IMG/VR virus record: IMGVR_UViG_3300031857_000169
Span: 1-62,896 of that record
Length of the DNA: 62,896 bases
Strand: one strand, 5' to 3'
Origin: a virus
In this document: one piece after another, positions 32,601 through 40,588 of the stretch
Layout: every line of letters begins with the position of its first letter
Position numbering within the stretch: the stretch's first letter is position 1
Position numbers and translations under genes: made by a program
The notes under the pieces: generated by a model
Seen by the model: the letters and a program-made list of their open reading frames with translations, nothing else
What the model was told of the DNA's origin: nothing
Database searches by the model: none

Positions 32601-32978
32601 GTACAAATCTAAAGTTGATGTACCATATACGACAGATGTATTTGCGGTAATCGATCCATTGTTCAATCCACAAGTTGTTCCTGACGCTTCTATCGAAACA
32701 CAACTTCCTGATGATATTGTAAAATTAAAATAACCTCTTGTGTGTCCTGGTTCACTACAACTGTCTAATATTTCTACAGTATATGTTCCAGCCGTCAAAC
32801 TAGTTGCGGTATATGAGGTAACTGGTCCTGCGGGTGGTATTAAACCTGTTGACGTAAATTCTGAAACTGAGTAAGGAGAGACACCCCCCGCTATTGTAAA
32901 GGAAAACGCCCCTGAACCTGTGTTTTGACAATCGCCTGTTATTTGAATATTATTCAATATTATTACACCACAACTCAT
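29622..32978 (-). CDS. Giant adhesin-like tail protein with about seven SprB repeats
   Basis: 1118 residues. About seven tandem 75-85-residue repeats fill residues 1-590, each of the form C-x-x-N-[DN]-G-x-I/V...G-G-x-P-P-Y-x-[YF]...L-x-x-G-x-Y-x-V-x-[IV]-x-D-x-x-G-C. This is the SprB repeat of Bacteroidota gliding adhesins. Next comes a particle-type domain (590-740), Pro-Thr linkers (near 763-796 and 864-881) flanking a Cys-rich knob, and a C-terminal domain with propeller-like strands (GPGLAAIDDTTLICVTG). It probably mediates adsorption. The stop-start overlap TAATG couples it to the upstream gene. Confidence 0.78.
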   Translation of the reverse strand: MSCGVIILNNIQITGDCQNTGSGAFSFTIAGGVSPYSVSEFTSTGLIPPAGPVTSYTATSLTAGTYTVEILDSCSEPGHTRGYFNFTISSGSCVSIEASGTTCGLNNGSITANTSVVYGTSTLDLYDIDGNLIGTGSNINNTFNNLSPGLYYVIGNDGGGCTGKSEVCLIKESDPLDFGLFGVNDSSCVSIDGNGKIFVTGLTGTPPYTYNWTPNVGVQTGPEVIGLNPGTYGVTIIDANGCTLTKTITLSEVPILGVASILTTEQPSCFTNDGEVTVVLSGGTAPYYFSGSNGDIQVEFGNTHTFTGLPAGVFSVFVTDSGLCTTTASVSLLTPNGFIVTTLQVTNSNCNLNDGSVHIELNNGLAPGNFQYTLTDPFGNTTITTALSICDFSGLTSGLYTLSIQDIPNNSGCIFTTSFSVLNENKYTIATSFSNTFCGFNNGTVIITASSGGTLPLTYTLSGGTPITTTTQLTNTFTNLTPGFYLASVSDSATPPCVQQELIYISPSQPVDFFLSTIQPVSGNDGEIFLNITDGIPPFTINWSSNVGSQTGLHLVNLSNGTYSVTVIDSSGCTKTAEVVLSGTEITTIYESYTICSDDFVNTGKYGKRGILQMMNEGFFDLTVGNTGCQIINATFTTQVNIDGNIKENLFYTYTGGTFATFAEYLWIQSLQNTLNEYPEIGDVFIDVATNKITITNNCDEKNKNCISVNFNELADINVKINLLIEYEIICETCGKQRDCNNFIADITLNDSCEDFEADIEFATPTPTITLTPTPTPTISVTPTLTPTPTLTPSPTPTNCFCYFLDGNYFVATIFDYDDCKIGPTSILLREQVAYVCSTSVPTVVSGPGSATLSIIYSCDTGECGPTPSPTPTPTPTPSLPTPPDLLSCDVIVCDFTNVYGYFTPTNSETNLVPFITGWVSAFFSDNAHTANKLWLLDSSLGNVNIFEYDITLSPFSGNYNRTISFGSTQFGPGLAAIDDTTLICVTGVTQIIEMDISGVSPVITNKFNIPFTRQVSGDFIYTTSNKLIVTTKDDGNEYISQYDYTTGVQEIDIQLSPTITDAFGLYTESSKIHIVTSYGQVWTIDETFPYGLNFLQTSTLLFNGASQLPSCNIINFT

Positions 32979-35900
32979 TAATTACACAACATATTGAAGT
33001 TTATTCCAACGTTAATTTTGAAGTCCTGTGTCACGCTTAATGGTAAACAGTTACCATTATATATAGTCACAGTTTGATTTGTATTATTTATAACATAACT
33101 TAACCCATCTGATTGTAAATCATCTAAAGCGTCCTTCAGAGACACTAACCAAGTGTTTGCACTTGGGTAACTTGCTATAGGATTTGTATTTCCGTAACCT
33201 GTAAAAAATTCTTTATGAACTAAGTTTACACCATTTAAAATCAAATCAACATACCATGTACTTTGTAAGGTGTCCGTTTGACAATTAGGTGGAAGTAAAT
33301 TATTTGCCAACAATAAATTATTAAGTATCACGGCAAATGATGTGACATTAGGGTTAGAACCCCAAGGATATATAGGACAAACAACCTCTTGTATTGGACA
33401 ATCAACCGCAAATAATTGACCAACCAAAGAACATGGTTTACAAGGTACTGGAACAATTTTACAACCCATTTGTCTTCTCCAAACAAATTTTTGTCGGTGA
33501 AAAATAGAGTTTTCTAATCTTACACCTGATGTTAATAAAGTTGTTGCGGGAATTAATTGACCAACTAATTTAATCCAATAATCACCTAATCCATTCACAT
33601 ACTCAATCATGGTTTTATATGTGAAATTATCATTCGGAATATTGATTGCTTGGTTAGATTCTAAATACCTCCAATAAATAGATTGTAAGGTTGGGTATCC
33701 CCCTGTTTTACCATCTGTTATAAATTGTCTATTTCTGACATTAATCATGTTTTTCCAAAACGTTTGAGCGAACTCAAAAAATGTTTTTTGTTTTGGCTTA
33801 GGGTTAATTTCTGTCCAATCTATACCACCTCTATTTGGATATGGTCCATTTGGATATGGATTACAATATGTTGGTTCTATATAGTCCAACCCTTCGTTTG
33901 GTATTGGGTAATTGTATCTTCTTGACATAGACCAAACGTCATATGCCAACCCTTGTGCCGGATTTAAGAAAACATCAACATTTTTAACATTTATAACAAA
34001 TCTTTCATCATAAACTCTATAATAAGCGGTAAATCCACCATCAGAAGTATTTCTTAACCCGTCTTCATCAATTGTCCAACTTTTTTTGTTATCAATTACT
34101 TTAACTAAATCATACCCCAAATTCATAAATGGAAACCTTCTATATCTGTCAAGATATATTTGACCATAATTAAACGGTAATAAACTTGTCTGATAACTTG
34201 GATTAGAACCAACAAAGACTTGATTTGTTTCATTAACATTTTCTGGCATATGGTGGTCTGGTGTTGACTCGAACCATCCTCCCCCTATTTGAAAGAAGTA
34301 ACTTTCAGAGTCTGGAACTGAAGATGGGTATCCTTGACTATCCATAGGATAATCACTTCTACTCAAAGTTGTTGCACTAATAACTGTTTGTATTGTAAAA
34401 CCCGTATATTGTACTCCCATAATTGTAAAAACATTTGTTGGGTCTAAAACAGGTATTTGTGTCACATATAATCCTCCTGATATATTTAAATATTGATTTT
34501 CAAATTGAGAAAGGTTAATTCTTTCATCCGCTAAGTAAACATATTCATTAAAGTCTATCAAAGCTTCAGGGGCACCTACTAACCTTAACAAAATTTCTAT
34601 TGACCTTCTCGTACCTTTGGATTTGAAAAGGTAAGCAGCGTTTAAAATTAAATTTTTATAATATTGGTAGTTAATTTCGTTTGGTGTCAAAGCTCTTGAG
34701 TAACCCGGAAAATTACTTGGTTCATTTGTTCCAAAAACTGATTGTATAAGTGTTTCATTACTTATTGGTGATATATTTGTTTTCCAACCTAATGTTTCAG
34801 CTAAGTTTTTTAGAAGTTGTGATGGTATATCATTTCCCGTATTGTAATTTACTGATGTCATGTTTGCTAATGACATAACAAATTTTCTCACTTCATCGAA
34901 ACTTCTACCATATATTTGAAGTATTTTTTCGTACTTTCTATCAGAAGTATCAAATTCTTTTAATGCTCCTGTTGTGAAAAAACGTGATATTAAATCTGTC
35001 TTATATGAATCTAAATTTTCGCAGATTTCATTCAATGATGTTAAATACTTATCAAAATCATTTGTTCTAATATCCAAGTTCCAGTTTCCATCTAATGGCC
35101 AATTTATTACTTCTTGTACGATTGAGTATGTGCCATCATCATTTTCTTGTGGTACTTGGAATGTTGCACTATATATTGGTTTAATTAGTCTATTTAATAA
35201 AAATTGTTCTACCTCATCAAAAAACTCTGTAAATGATTTTTCTGTGTAAAAACTGTTTGGTCTTAAAACAATACTTTTTGTTGTTGCAGATAAACCATCA
35301 AAAGGATTTCCTTTAACATAAAATTTTAAATATTGGTCAACATCAGTTGTTGGTGTCAGAAATGTTAAATTATACTCAGTATTGTCAACAAATATTGAAT
35401 AATTTAAGTACTGTGTTGTCAAATTTCTTAATGGTGAAACCTCCACTTCACTTAATTGAAGGTTTCTTGTTGCATTTGATGTATAATCAATATCAAAAGG
35501 GTTTCGTATCCAATTTAATGGTAACTCCAAATATGTTTCATTGAGAACTTGGTTATAGACTATATTTACAGCAGTAAGTCCTGTTCTAAAATTTAAATTT
35601 GTGGATATACACTCAATAGCGGCCGGAAAATAATTTATTATTTTTGATACTGAGGTTGAAATTCTTTTTGATAAAGACCCGTATAAAGTAAAATTGGTAA
35701 CCTCAGATAAATCAAAATTAGGATAAACCTGTAAACTTTGTGCAACTAGATTTTTAGACTCTTCAATTGAAGATAAATCCAAATCGGAAAGACTAATGGG
35801 ACTTGAAAACGCCCCAATATTAAACCCTCTGTTTTGTTTTTCTGATAATCCTGTTGTAAATTCAAAATTGGCGTTTGTGAGTCCACCACCCGCAACTAAT

Positions 35901-35980
35901 TGTACACCAACTAATTCATCGGCAAATGCACTTGCTCCAGTATCTGTTTGTGGTGGCCATTTATATTTTATTACCGCCAT
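32978..35980 (-). CDS. Large baseplate/tail structural protein
   Basis: 1000 residues. Rich in Tyr, Asn and aromatic residues, with segments such as RYRRFPFMNLGYDLVKVI and VDVFLNPAQGLAYDVWSMSRRYNYPIP near the middle and a Cys-rich patch (C-K-I-V-P-V-P-C-K-P-C) near residue 840. The C-terminal 150 residues recall the particle-type domain in the next protein (T-W-Y-V-D-L-I-L-N-G...L-D-D-L-Q-S-D-G). It has coupled TAATG junctions with both neighbours. Position after gp25, gp6 and two large proteins matches the late baseplate wedge genes of T4-like phages; no specific T4 homologue can be named. Confidence 0.68.
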   Translation of the reverse strand: MAVIKYKWPPQTDTGASAFADELVGVQLVAGGGLTNANFEFTTGLSEKQNRGFNIGAFSSPISLSDLDLSSIEESKNLVAQSLQVYPNFDLSEVTNFTLYGSLSKRISTSVSKIINYFPAAIECISTNLNFRTGLTAVNIVYNQVLNETYLELPLNWIRNPFDIDYTSNATRNLQLSEVEVSPLRNLTTQYLNYSIFVDNTEYNLTFLTPTTDVDQYLKFYVKGNPFDGLSATTKSIVLRPNSFYTEKSFTEFFDEVEQFLLNRLIKPIYSATFQVPQENDDGTYSIVQEVINWPLDGNWNLDIRTNDFDKYLTSLNEICENLDSYKTDLISRFFTTGALKEFDTSDRKYEKILQIYGRSFDEVRKFVMSLANMTSVNYNTGNDIPSQLLKNLAETLGWKTNISPISNETLIQSVFGTNEPSNFPGYSRALTPNEINYQYYKNLILNAAYLFKSKGTRRSIEILLRLVGAPEALIDFNEYVYLADERINLSQFENQYLNISGGLYVTQIPVLDPTNVFTIMGVQYTGFTIQTVISATTLSRSDYPMDSQGYPSSVPDSESYFFQIGGGWFESTPDHHMPENVNETNQVFVGSNPSYQTSLLPFNYGQIYLDRYRRFPFMNLGYDLVKVIDNKKSWTIDEDGLRNTSDGGFTAYYRVYDERFVINVKNVDVFLNPAQGLAYDVWSMSRRYNYPIPNEGLDYIEPTYCNPYPNGPYPNRGGIDWTEINPKPKQKTFFEFAQTFWKNMINVRNRQFITDGKTGGYPTLQSIYWRYLESNQAINIPNDNFTYKTMIEYVNGLGDYWIKLVGQLIPATTLLTSGVRLENSIFHRQKFVWRRQMGCKIVPVPCKPCSLVGQLFAVDCPIQEVVCPIYPWGSNPNVTSFAVILNNLLLANNLLPPNCQTDTLQSTWYVDLILNGVNLVHKEFFTGYGNTNPIASYPSANTWLVSLKDALDDLQSDGLSYVINNTNQTVTIYNGNCLPLSVTQDFKINVGINFNMLCN

Positions 35981-36888
35981 TATTGAGTTATATTTGAAAA
36001 GTTTTTACTGAAATCAATATTATCACCTCTATCTTCTCTAACTTCGAATAGAAGTTCGTTGTATTGGTCTCTGATTTCAAATAGGTTATATTGTTTGTAA
36101 ATATTGTTTTGAGTATCGTAAAGCGTATAGATACCGTCATTAAGTGACTTGGTTTGGTTACCAAACAATGCTATTGCCAATGTTGATATATCATGTTCTA
36201 CTATTTCAATTTCCATTGTTACAGGATTAAAGAATGTATTTGAAATGATAATATCTTGATCTGGTTGGCCAATAAATGGTGTTGCGTTTGGTTTGTTAGA
36301 TGGTGATGATGATGGTGAAAGAGTACAAAACATTAAATTAGTTACACCATTAACATATTGATATCTAACAATACTTGTTGTTGTGTTCGTTGAGTTTTGT
36401 ACAACGGGTTCACAATAAAAAGATGATGTTATAATTCTAAAAAAGTTTGGTATTTTTGCCCCATTTGGTTGAAGGTACTCAACTCTATATCCGATTAAAC
36501 CTTGATTTACAAACTTGTCTCTGAATGCAACGGGAACATTATTCAAATCAACAACAATACCCTTTATATTTGGTAGTGAGGCCAAAATACCACAATCCGT
36601 AATTGTAGTTCTGATTTCAGCAGGTCTTATATATAATGTGTATATTCCTAACTGATTAAAGACATTTGCCGGTAATCTTAAGTTATACAAACCACCCAAT
36701 ATCTCAATGTCAGCGTTACCACCAGTGTTTGTATTATGAAAATAAGGAGTTAAAACCGCAGAAGAGTTTAATTTCGTTAACTGAAAATCATTTGTCACAT
36801 CTCTAGATTGAGTGTAATTTAATATAATATCTACGTCAGTTGGGCTAACATCAGCGGGTCTTATCGTTCCATATGTTCCTGTTGCCAT
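35980..36888 (-). CDS. Tail/baseplate-associated structural protein
   Basis: 302 residues, beginning MATGTYGTIRPADVSPTDVD, then beta-rich domains (L-P-A-N-V-F-N-Q-L-G-I-Y-T-L-Y-I-R-P) and a charged C-terminus (YNELLFEVREDRGDNIDF). No enzymatic motif. Coupled to the downstream 1000-residue protein by a TAATG overlap and preceded by an ATATTTAT element, so it probably starts a transcript. A structural role is inferred from position. Confidence 0.65.
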   Translation of the reverse strand: MATGTYGTIRPADVSPTDVDIILNYTQSRDVTNDFQLTKLNSSAVLTPYFHNTNTGGNADIEILGGLYNLRLPANVFNQLGIYTLYIRPAEIRTTITDCGILASLPNIKGIVVDLNNVPVAFRDKFVNQGLIGYRVEYLQPNGAKIPNFFRIITSSFYCEPVVQNSTNTTTSIVRYQYVNGVTNLMFCTLSPSSSPSNKPNATPFIGQPDQDIIISNTFFNPVTMEIEIVEHDISTLAIALFGNQTKSLNDGIYTLYDTQNNIYKQYNLFEIRDQYNELLFEVREDRGDNIDFSKNFSNITQ

Positions 36889-36908
36889 TTTTTTTCTTTT
36901 TGTTTTTT

Positions 36909-36916
36909 ATAAATAT
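36909..36916 (-). promoter_or_regulatory. ATATTTAT element upstream of the 35980..36888 gene
   Basis: Coding-strand ATATTTAT 20 bases before the ATG at 36888. Confidence 0.45.
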
Positions 36917-36922
36917 TTAATT

Positions 36923-38068
36923 TTAAGTTTCTACATTAAAAAATCCGTAACCATACTTAACTAAATCTCCAATGTTATCCACTTCACCTAATCTCATAAT
37001 TGATTCAAGTGCTGAAACTCTTCCTCTTTCGATAAAAATATCAGACCTTATCTCTGGTTCATACGCAACACCTATCAACGCTTCTTCTTTTGTTATTGCA
37101 GAAAAAACTATATCATCTATTGTCAATCCTGACGATTGAACAAAATACAAAGTAGTTCCTCCACTTAAATCCCAATAGTCGACACCATTGATTGTATATG
37201 CCGAATATGAATTATTTGGTACCGCCCCATAATATGTCCCAACAACCCCTGTTTCTCCTGTAACTTGAACACCTATAGGATACGGTATCGCCCCATATTG
37301 TTCTAAGTCAGCTAAAGCCGAGGTTGTATATCCTGAAACAATGAATGGTATGTTCACGTAACTTGAGGATATATAATCTATAATATTCGTATTCGAGTCT
37401 CCTGTAAATAAAAAATCATAACTTATTGGTATATTATTCCAATTTCCTCCTTGTGGGAAAAATGTAACAGTTCCGTTTGGATTTAATGGAACAACGTTAA
37501 CATATGGTACGGTTATTGTTTTTGAAACCGTTGTTATTCCCCAAGGCGTAGTTCCTGTTATTGTAACAGTATAGGTACCATTTGTCGCTGGATATGTGTG
37601 ACTTACCGATGATGGTGAAAAAGTATTAATCGGAACTGATGGTGATCCGTCACCCCAATTAACTTCATATGTTGATTGTATTACGTTATTTGATGTGTTA
37701 AATACATAGAACGTATATGGATTAATTGTATCAGATGAGTATATAAAATTGTTAAGAGTTTCTTTCTGATAAACTAGACCATCAAAAACAGAATACCAAC
37801 CCATATCATAGGTTGTTTGCGTTAACATTATTGGTATTGTTAAACCCGTTAACGTTGATGTACCATTAGTTCCTCCTGACAAGAGTTGTGTCATTGAGGA
37901 ATACACATATGTTGTTCCTGTTTCACAATTTATGTATGTAACACCAGAACCAGGACAACAAGGGTCTTCAATTATTATCTCCTCACAGTCACCTGTCCAA
38001 TTTACAGGAAATATTTTATTCTTAATGTCCTCTAAACCAATTTGTATATAATATCTTTGTTCTTCCAT
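36923..38068 (-). CDS. Tail-associated protein with a PKD domain
   Basis: 381 residues. The PKD domain lies around residues 125-190: Y-E-V-N-W-G-D-G-S-P-S-V-P, then V-S-H-T-Y-P-A-T-N-G-T-Y-T-V-T-I-T-G. The W-G-D-G and H-T-Y-...-G-x-Y-x-V motifs are diagnostic. The N-terminus has a Cys-rich segment (C-E-E-I-I-I-E-D-P-C-C-P-G-S-G). PKD domains are Ig-like spacers or glycan-contact modules on cell surfaces. It overlaps the upstream gene's stop by one base. Confidence 0.75.
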   Translation of the reverse strand: MEEQRYYIQIGLEDIKNKIFPVNWTGDCEEIIIEDPCCPGSGVTYINCETGTTYVYSSMTQLLSGGTNGTSTLTGLTIPIMLTQTTYDMGWYSVFDGLVYQKETLNNFIYSSDTINPYTFYVFNTSNNVIQSTYEVNWGDGSPSVPINTFSPSSVSHTYPATNGTYTVTITGTTPWGITTVSKTITVPYVNVVPLNPNGTVTFFPQGGNWNNIPISYDFLFTGDSNTNIIDYISSSYVNIPFIVSGYTTSALADLEQYGAIPYPIGVQVTGETGVVGTYYGAVPNNSYSAYTINGVDYWDLSGGTTLYFVQSSGLTIDDIVFSAITKEEALIGVAYEPEIRSDIFIERGRVSALESIMRLGEVDNIGDLVKYGYGFFNVET

Positions 38069-38850
38069 TATGGGTTAATATATTCATACCAGTTTATTGG
38101 GTTGTTTGTTCCAATTCTATTTCCGTTGTTATCTAAAATTGTATATGTGAAATCGTTATAATCAAAGTTTACTTCATAGTAAAAATACACAGTAGGGTCG
38201 AAATTATAAGGAGTTGGGAGTATTAAATTCTGTGGTGTGTTTGTCATTACCACATACGAACCTGTTTTCCCGTTGAAGAATTTTGCCTTCATATACAAGG
38301 TATCAATATTGATATATTCAGTACTTCTTAACCAATATAAAAAGTACCCTTCTTTATCACCTAAAAAGTCCAACGTGAATTGTGGTCTTTTAATTGACAC
38401 TGTTGGTAATGTTGGTGTTAAAACTTGACCTGATTGAGTCGCCCCTTGTTGTACTGGAATTATTACTGTTAAGTAATTTTTTTGTGTTGCATCGTCTTTA
38501 GTATCATACAAATCCAACTTAAAAAAACTTTTTGTGAATGGTTGTGAAAAATAATATAATTCATTTACAGTAAACCCTTCTGTCAAATAAGAAGGAGTGT
38601 AAATATTCAAAGCTTGTTCAAAAAAATTAAAGTTGTACCTAACATCTGTTCTATCACTATCATCATGTTTTTTGTGTGAAAATCTTGATATCTCAAAACT
38701 ATTAATTGTACCAATGACATCTTCGATTGTTTCTTCAACAAATTGGTCGATAGCATCATCATTACCATCAATATCCCATTTTATTTCAATAGGTATATTG
38801 ACGTAATTGTCATTTGGTTTGTTCAATATTCTATAGTTATTCACAATCAT
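38068..38850 (-). CDS. Baseplate/tail structural protein
   Basis: 260 residues. An acidic N-terminal part (W-D-I-D-G-N-D-D-A-I-D-Q-F-V-E-E-T-I-E-D) precedes beta-rich domains with aromatic strands (FTLDFLGDKEGYFLYWLRS). The ATG overlaps the 3' end of the upstream gene by 14 bases and the stop meets the next start. No family is recognised; assignment rests on location in the tail block. Confidence 0.62.
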   Translation of the reverse strand: MIVNNYRILNKPNDNYVNIPIEIKWDIDGNDDAIDQFVEETIEDVIGTINSFEISRFSHKKHDDSDRTDVRYNFNFFEQALNIYTPSYLTEGFTVNELYYFSQPFTKSFFKLDLYDTKDDATQKNYLTVIIPVQQGATQSGQVLTPTLPTVSIKRPQFTLDFLGDKEGYFLYWLRSTEYINIDTLYMKAKFFNGKTGSYVVMTNTPQNLILPTPYNFDPTVYFYYEVNFDYNDFTYTILDNNGNRIGTNNPINWYEYINP

Positions 38851-40588
38851 CTATCGAAGGGTCTTGTATTGTATTAAAGTTATTCATATTATTTCCTAAA
38901 CTAATATTATTACCGTCACTAAACAATCTGAAAATTATTTGATTATATGGGTAATGGGCGCCATTTAAAAACGGGTAATCAACACCATAACCTTCACTAT
39001 CTATGTATCCATAAGGGTAAATATCTCTCCATCTAAAAGTCTGACTTATTATAGAATAATATGAGTAGTCGGGAACTATGTTCAAATTTTGGTAACCTTC
39101 CTCATTTATTGATGTAGAAAAGACTTTTATGGTAATTGGGTGATGGGGTTTATAATAATATCCCAATTGATTTTGATAGGATAATAAATCAGGTGAAGAA
39201 AAGTAGTTAGGATTAAATGTGAATTTATGATACGAATCAGAAATAACCCTTTCTATTTGTTCATAACCATTGTATTCACAAAAATCACCATTTAAAACAT
39301 CACCAATATTTAAAGTGTCAACATAATAAAAATCATTAGTATTTGTGTTATATGTTGAAATCGGTAAATTAGTATCTGAGTTTGAGTTTGTTGTTGCCCA
39401 CCATGTACTTGGTGTGGTACCCTCTAATGGTAAATTAAATTCGTACCCTTCTTTAAGTTGTGAGTTTGGACCTAATGTCCAACCAAAATACCCTCTCCAT
39501 ATTATTGAAACAAACAATTCTGAAACTGGTCTATACCAATTGTCTCTTAATCCGGCAATATCAATGTCCCTATTAAAAACAAGATTATAAGAATCATTAC
39601 CTTCTTTGACTGAAATTCTATTTACACCGTTTGGTGTTAAAACTGCCTTTTCATATTGAGTTACTTTCCTAAATATGTTTTTTTCAAAACCAGCATTAAC
39701 TAATACTGTGTCATCTAATAAAGTTAATATTTTGTGTTTTCTTACGTAATATCTAGATTCTGTATCCAAAGGATTCGTTTGATTTACAACCCTTTTAAAT
39801 GTTCCTATTGTTCCAACATCAAATGTTGGTGGTAGATATCCAATATTTTGTATGTTGAATATATATTCATTTGTACCAAAATTTTCATTCCCTAACGATG
39901 AAACTTGGAACAAATCAGTTCCATTATAATCAAAACTAAGTTTAACTGATTCTCCTATATTTAACCCGTGTTTCATTGGGCATCTAAAAGAAATAACATT
40001 ATCCCCATATAACGAATTTGTTTCTATTATAAAAGGAATTCCTTCTGATGCCATCCATGTCCAATTATTAGTAGTCTGTCCATCATCGGCATACAATTCT
40101 CTATCAGTATTTTCATAAGGATATGTTATGTAATATTGCCAATTATATGTTGTTGCACTTTTGTTTACAAAATTTACTTGTGAGTTAACACCAGTAGTGT
40201 ATCCATTAACATTATTATCAGTTCGTATAAAATCAAACTCACTAAACTGTGGACATCCTTCCCATGGCGAAGAGGGGTTTGATGCCGATGAAACAGCATT
40301 TGCAATAGAGTCAGTATAAAATAAGTTGTTTTTATATGGATTATAAGTTACATCTCCTTTGTATGCGTTTTCAAAAAGAAAAACTATTTTACTTGTTGGT
40401 CTAAAAATTGTTGATTCATTTCTTTCTTTTTGAAACAATTCAGCTAAATTGATTTGCTCTGTTCTATCAAACTCAACTTGTTGCTTGAAGGTTTGATTTA
40501 GTGGTACTCTGATTGCCTCGTCAACGTTACTTGATACCTTGTTCTTTTTAGAACCTAAAATAATTTTTATGTTTTCATTGTTACCCAT
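38837..40588 (-). CDS. Baseplate/tail structural protein
   Basis: 583 residues, rich in Asn and Tyr. The N-terminal 60 residues are charged (IKIILGSKKNKVSSNVDEA; EQINLAELFQKERNEST) and may be the docking part; the remainder is beta-rich with many aromatic residues. Its start overlaps the 3' end of the 1835-residue gene by 8 bases, so it belongs to the same operon. Position downstream of gp25-, gp6- and gp7-position genes suggests a wedge component. Confidence 0.62.
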   Translation of the reverse strand: MGNNENIKIILGSKKNKVSSNVDEAIRVPLNQTFKQQVEFDRTEQINLAELFQKERNESTIFRPTSKIVFLFENAYKGDVTYNPYKNNLFYTDSIANAVSSASNPSSPWEGCPQFSEFDFIRTDNNVNGYTTGVNSQVNFVNKSATTYNWQYYITYPYENTDRELYADDGQTTNNWTWMASEGIPFIIETNSLYGDNVISFRCPMKHGLNIGESVKLSFDYNGTDLFQVSSLGNENFGTNEYIFNIQNIGYLPPTFDVGTIGTFKRVVNQTNPLDTESRYYVRKHKILTLLDDTVLVNAGFEKNIFRKVTQYEKAVLTPNGVNRISVKEGNDSYNLVFNRDIDIAGLRDNWYRPVSELFVSIIWRGYFGWTLGPNSQLKEGYEFNLPLEGTTPSTWWATTNSNSDTNLPISTYNTNTNDFYYVDTLNIGDVLNGDFCEYNGYEQIERVISDSYHKFTFNPNYFSSPDLLSYQNQLGYYYKPHHPITIKVFSTSINEEGYQNLNIVPDYSYYSIISQTFRWRDIYPYGYIDSEGYGVDYPFLNGAHYPYNQIIFRLFSDGNNISLGNNMNNFNTIQDPSIDDCE

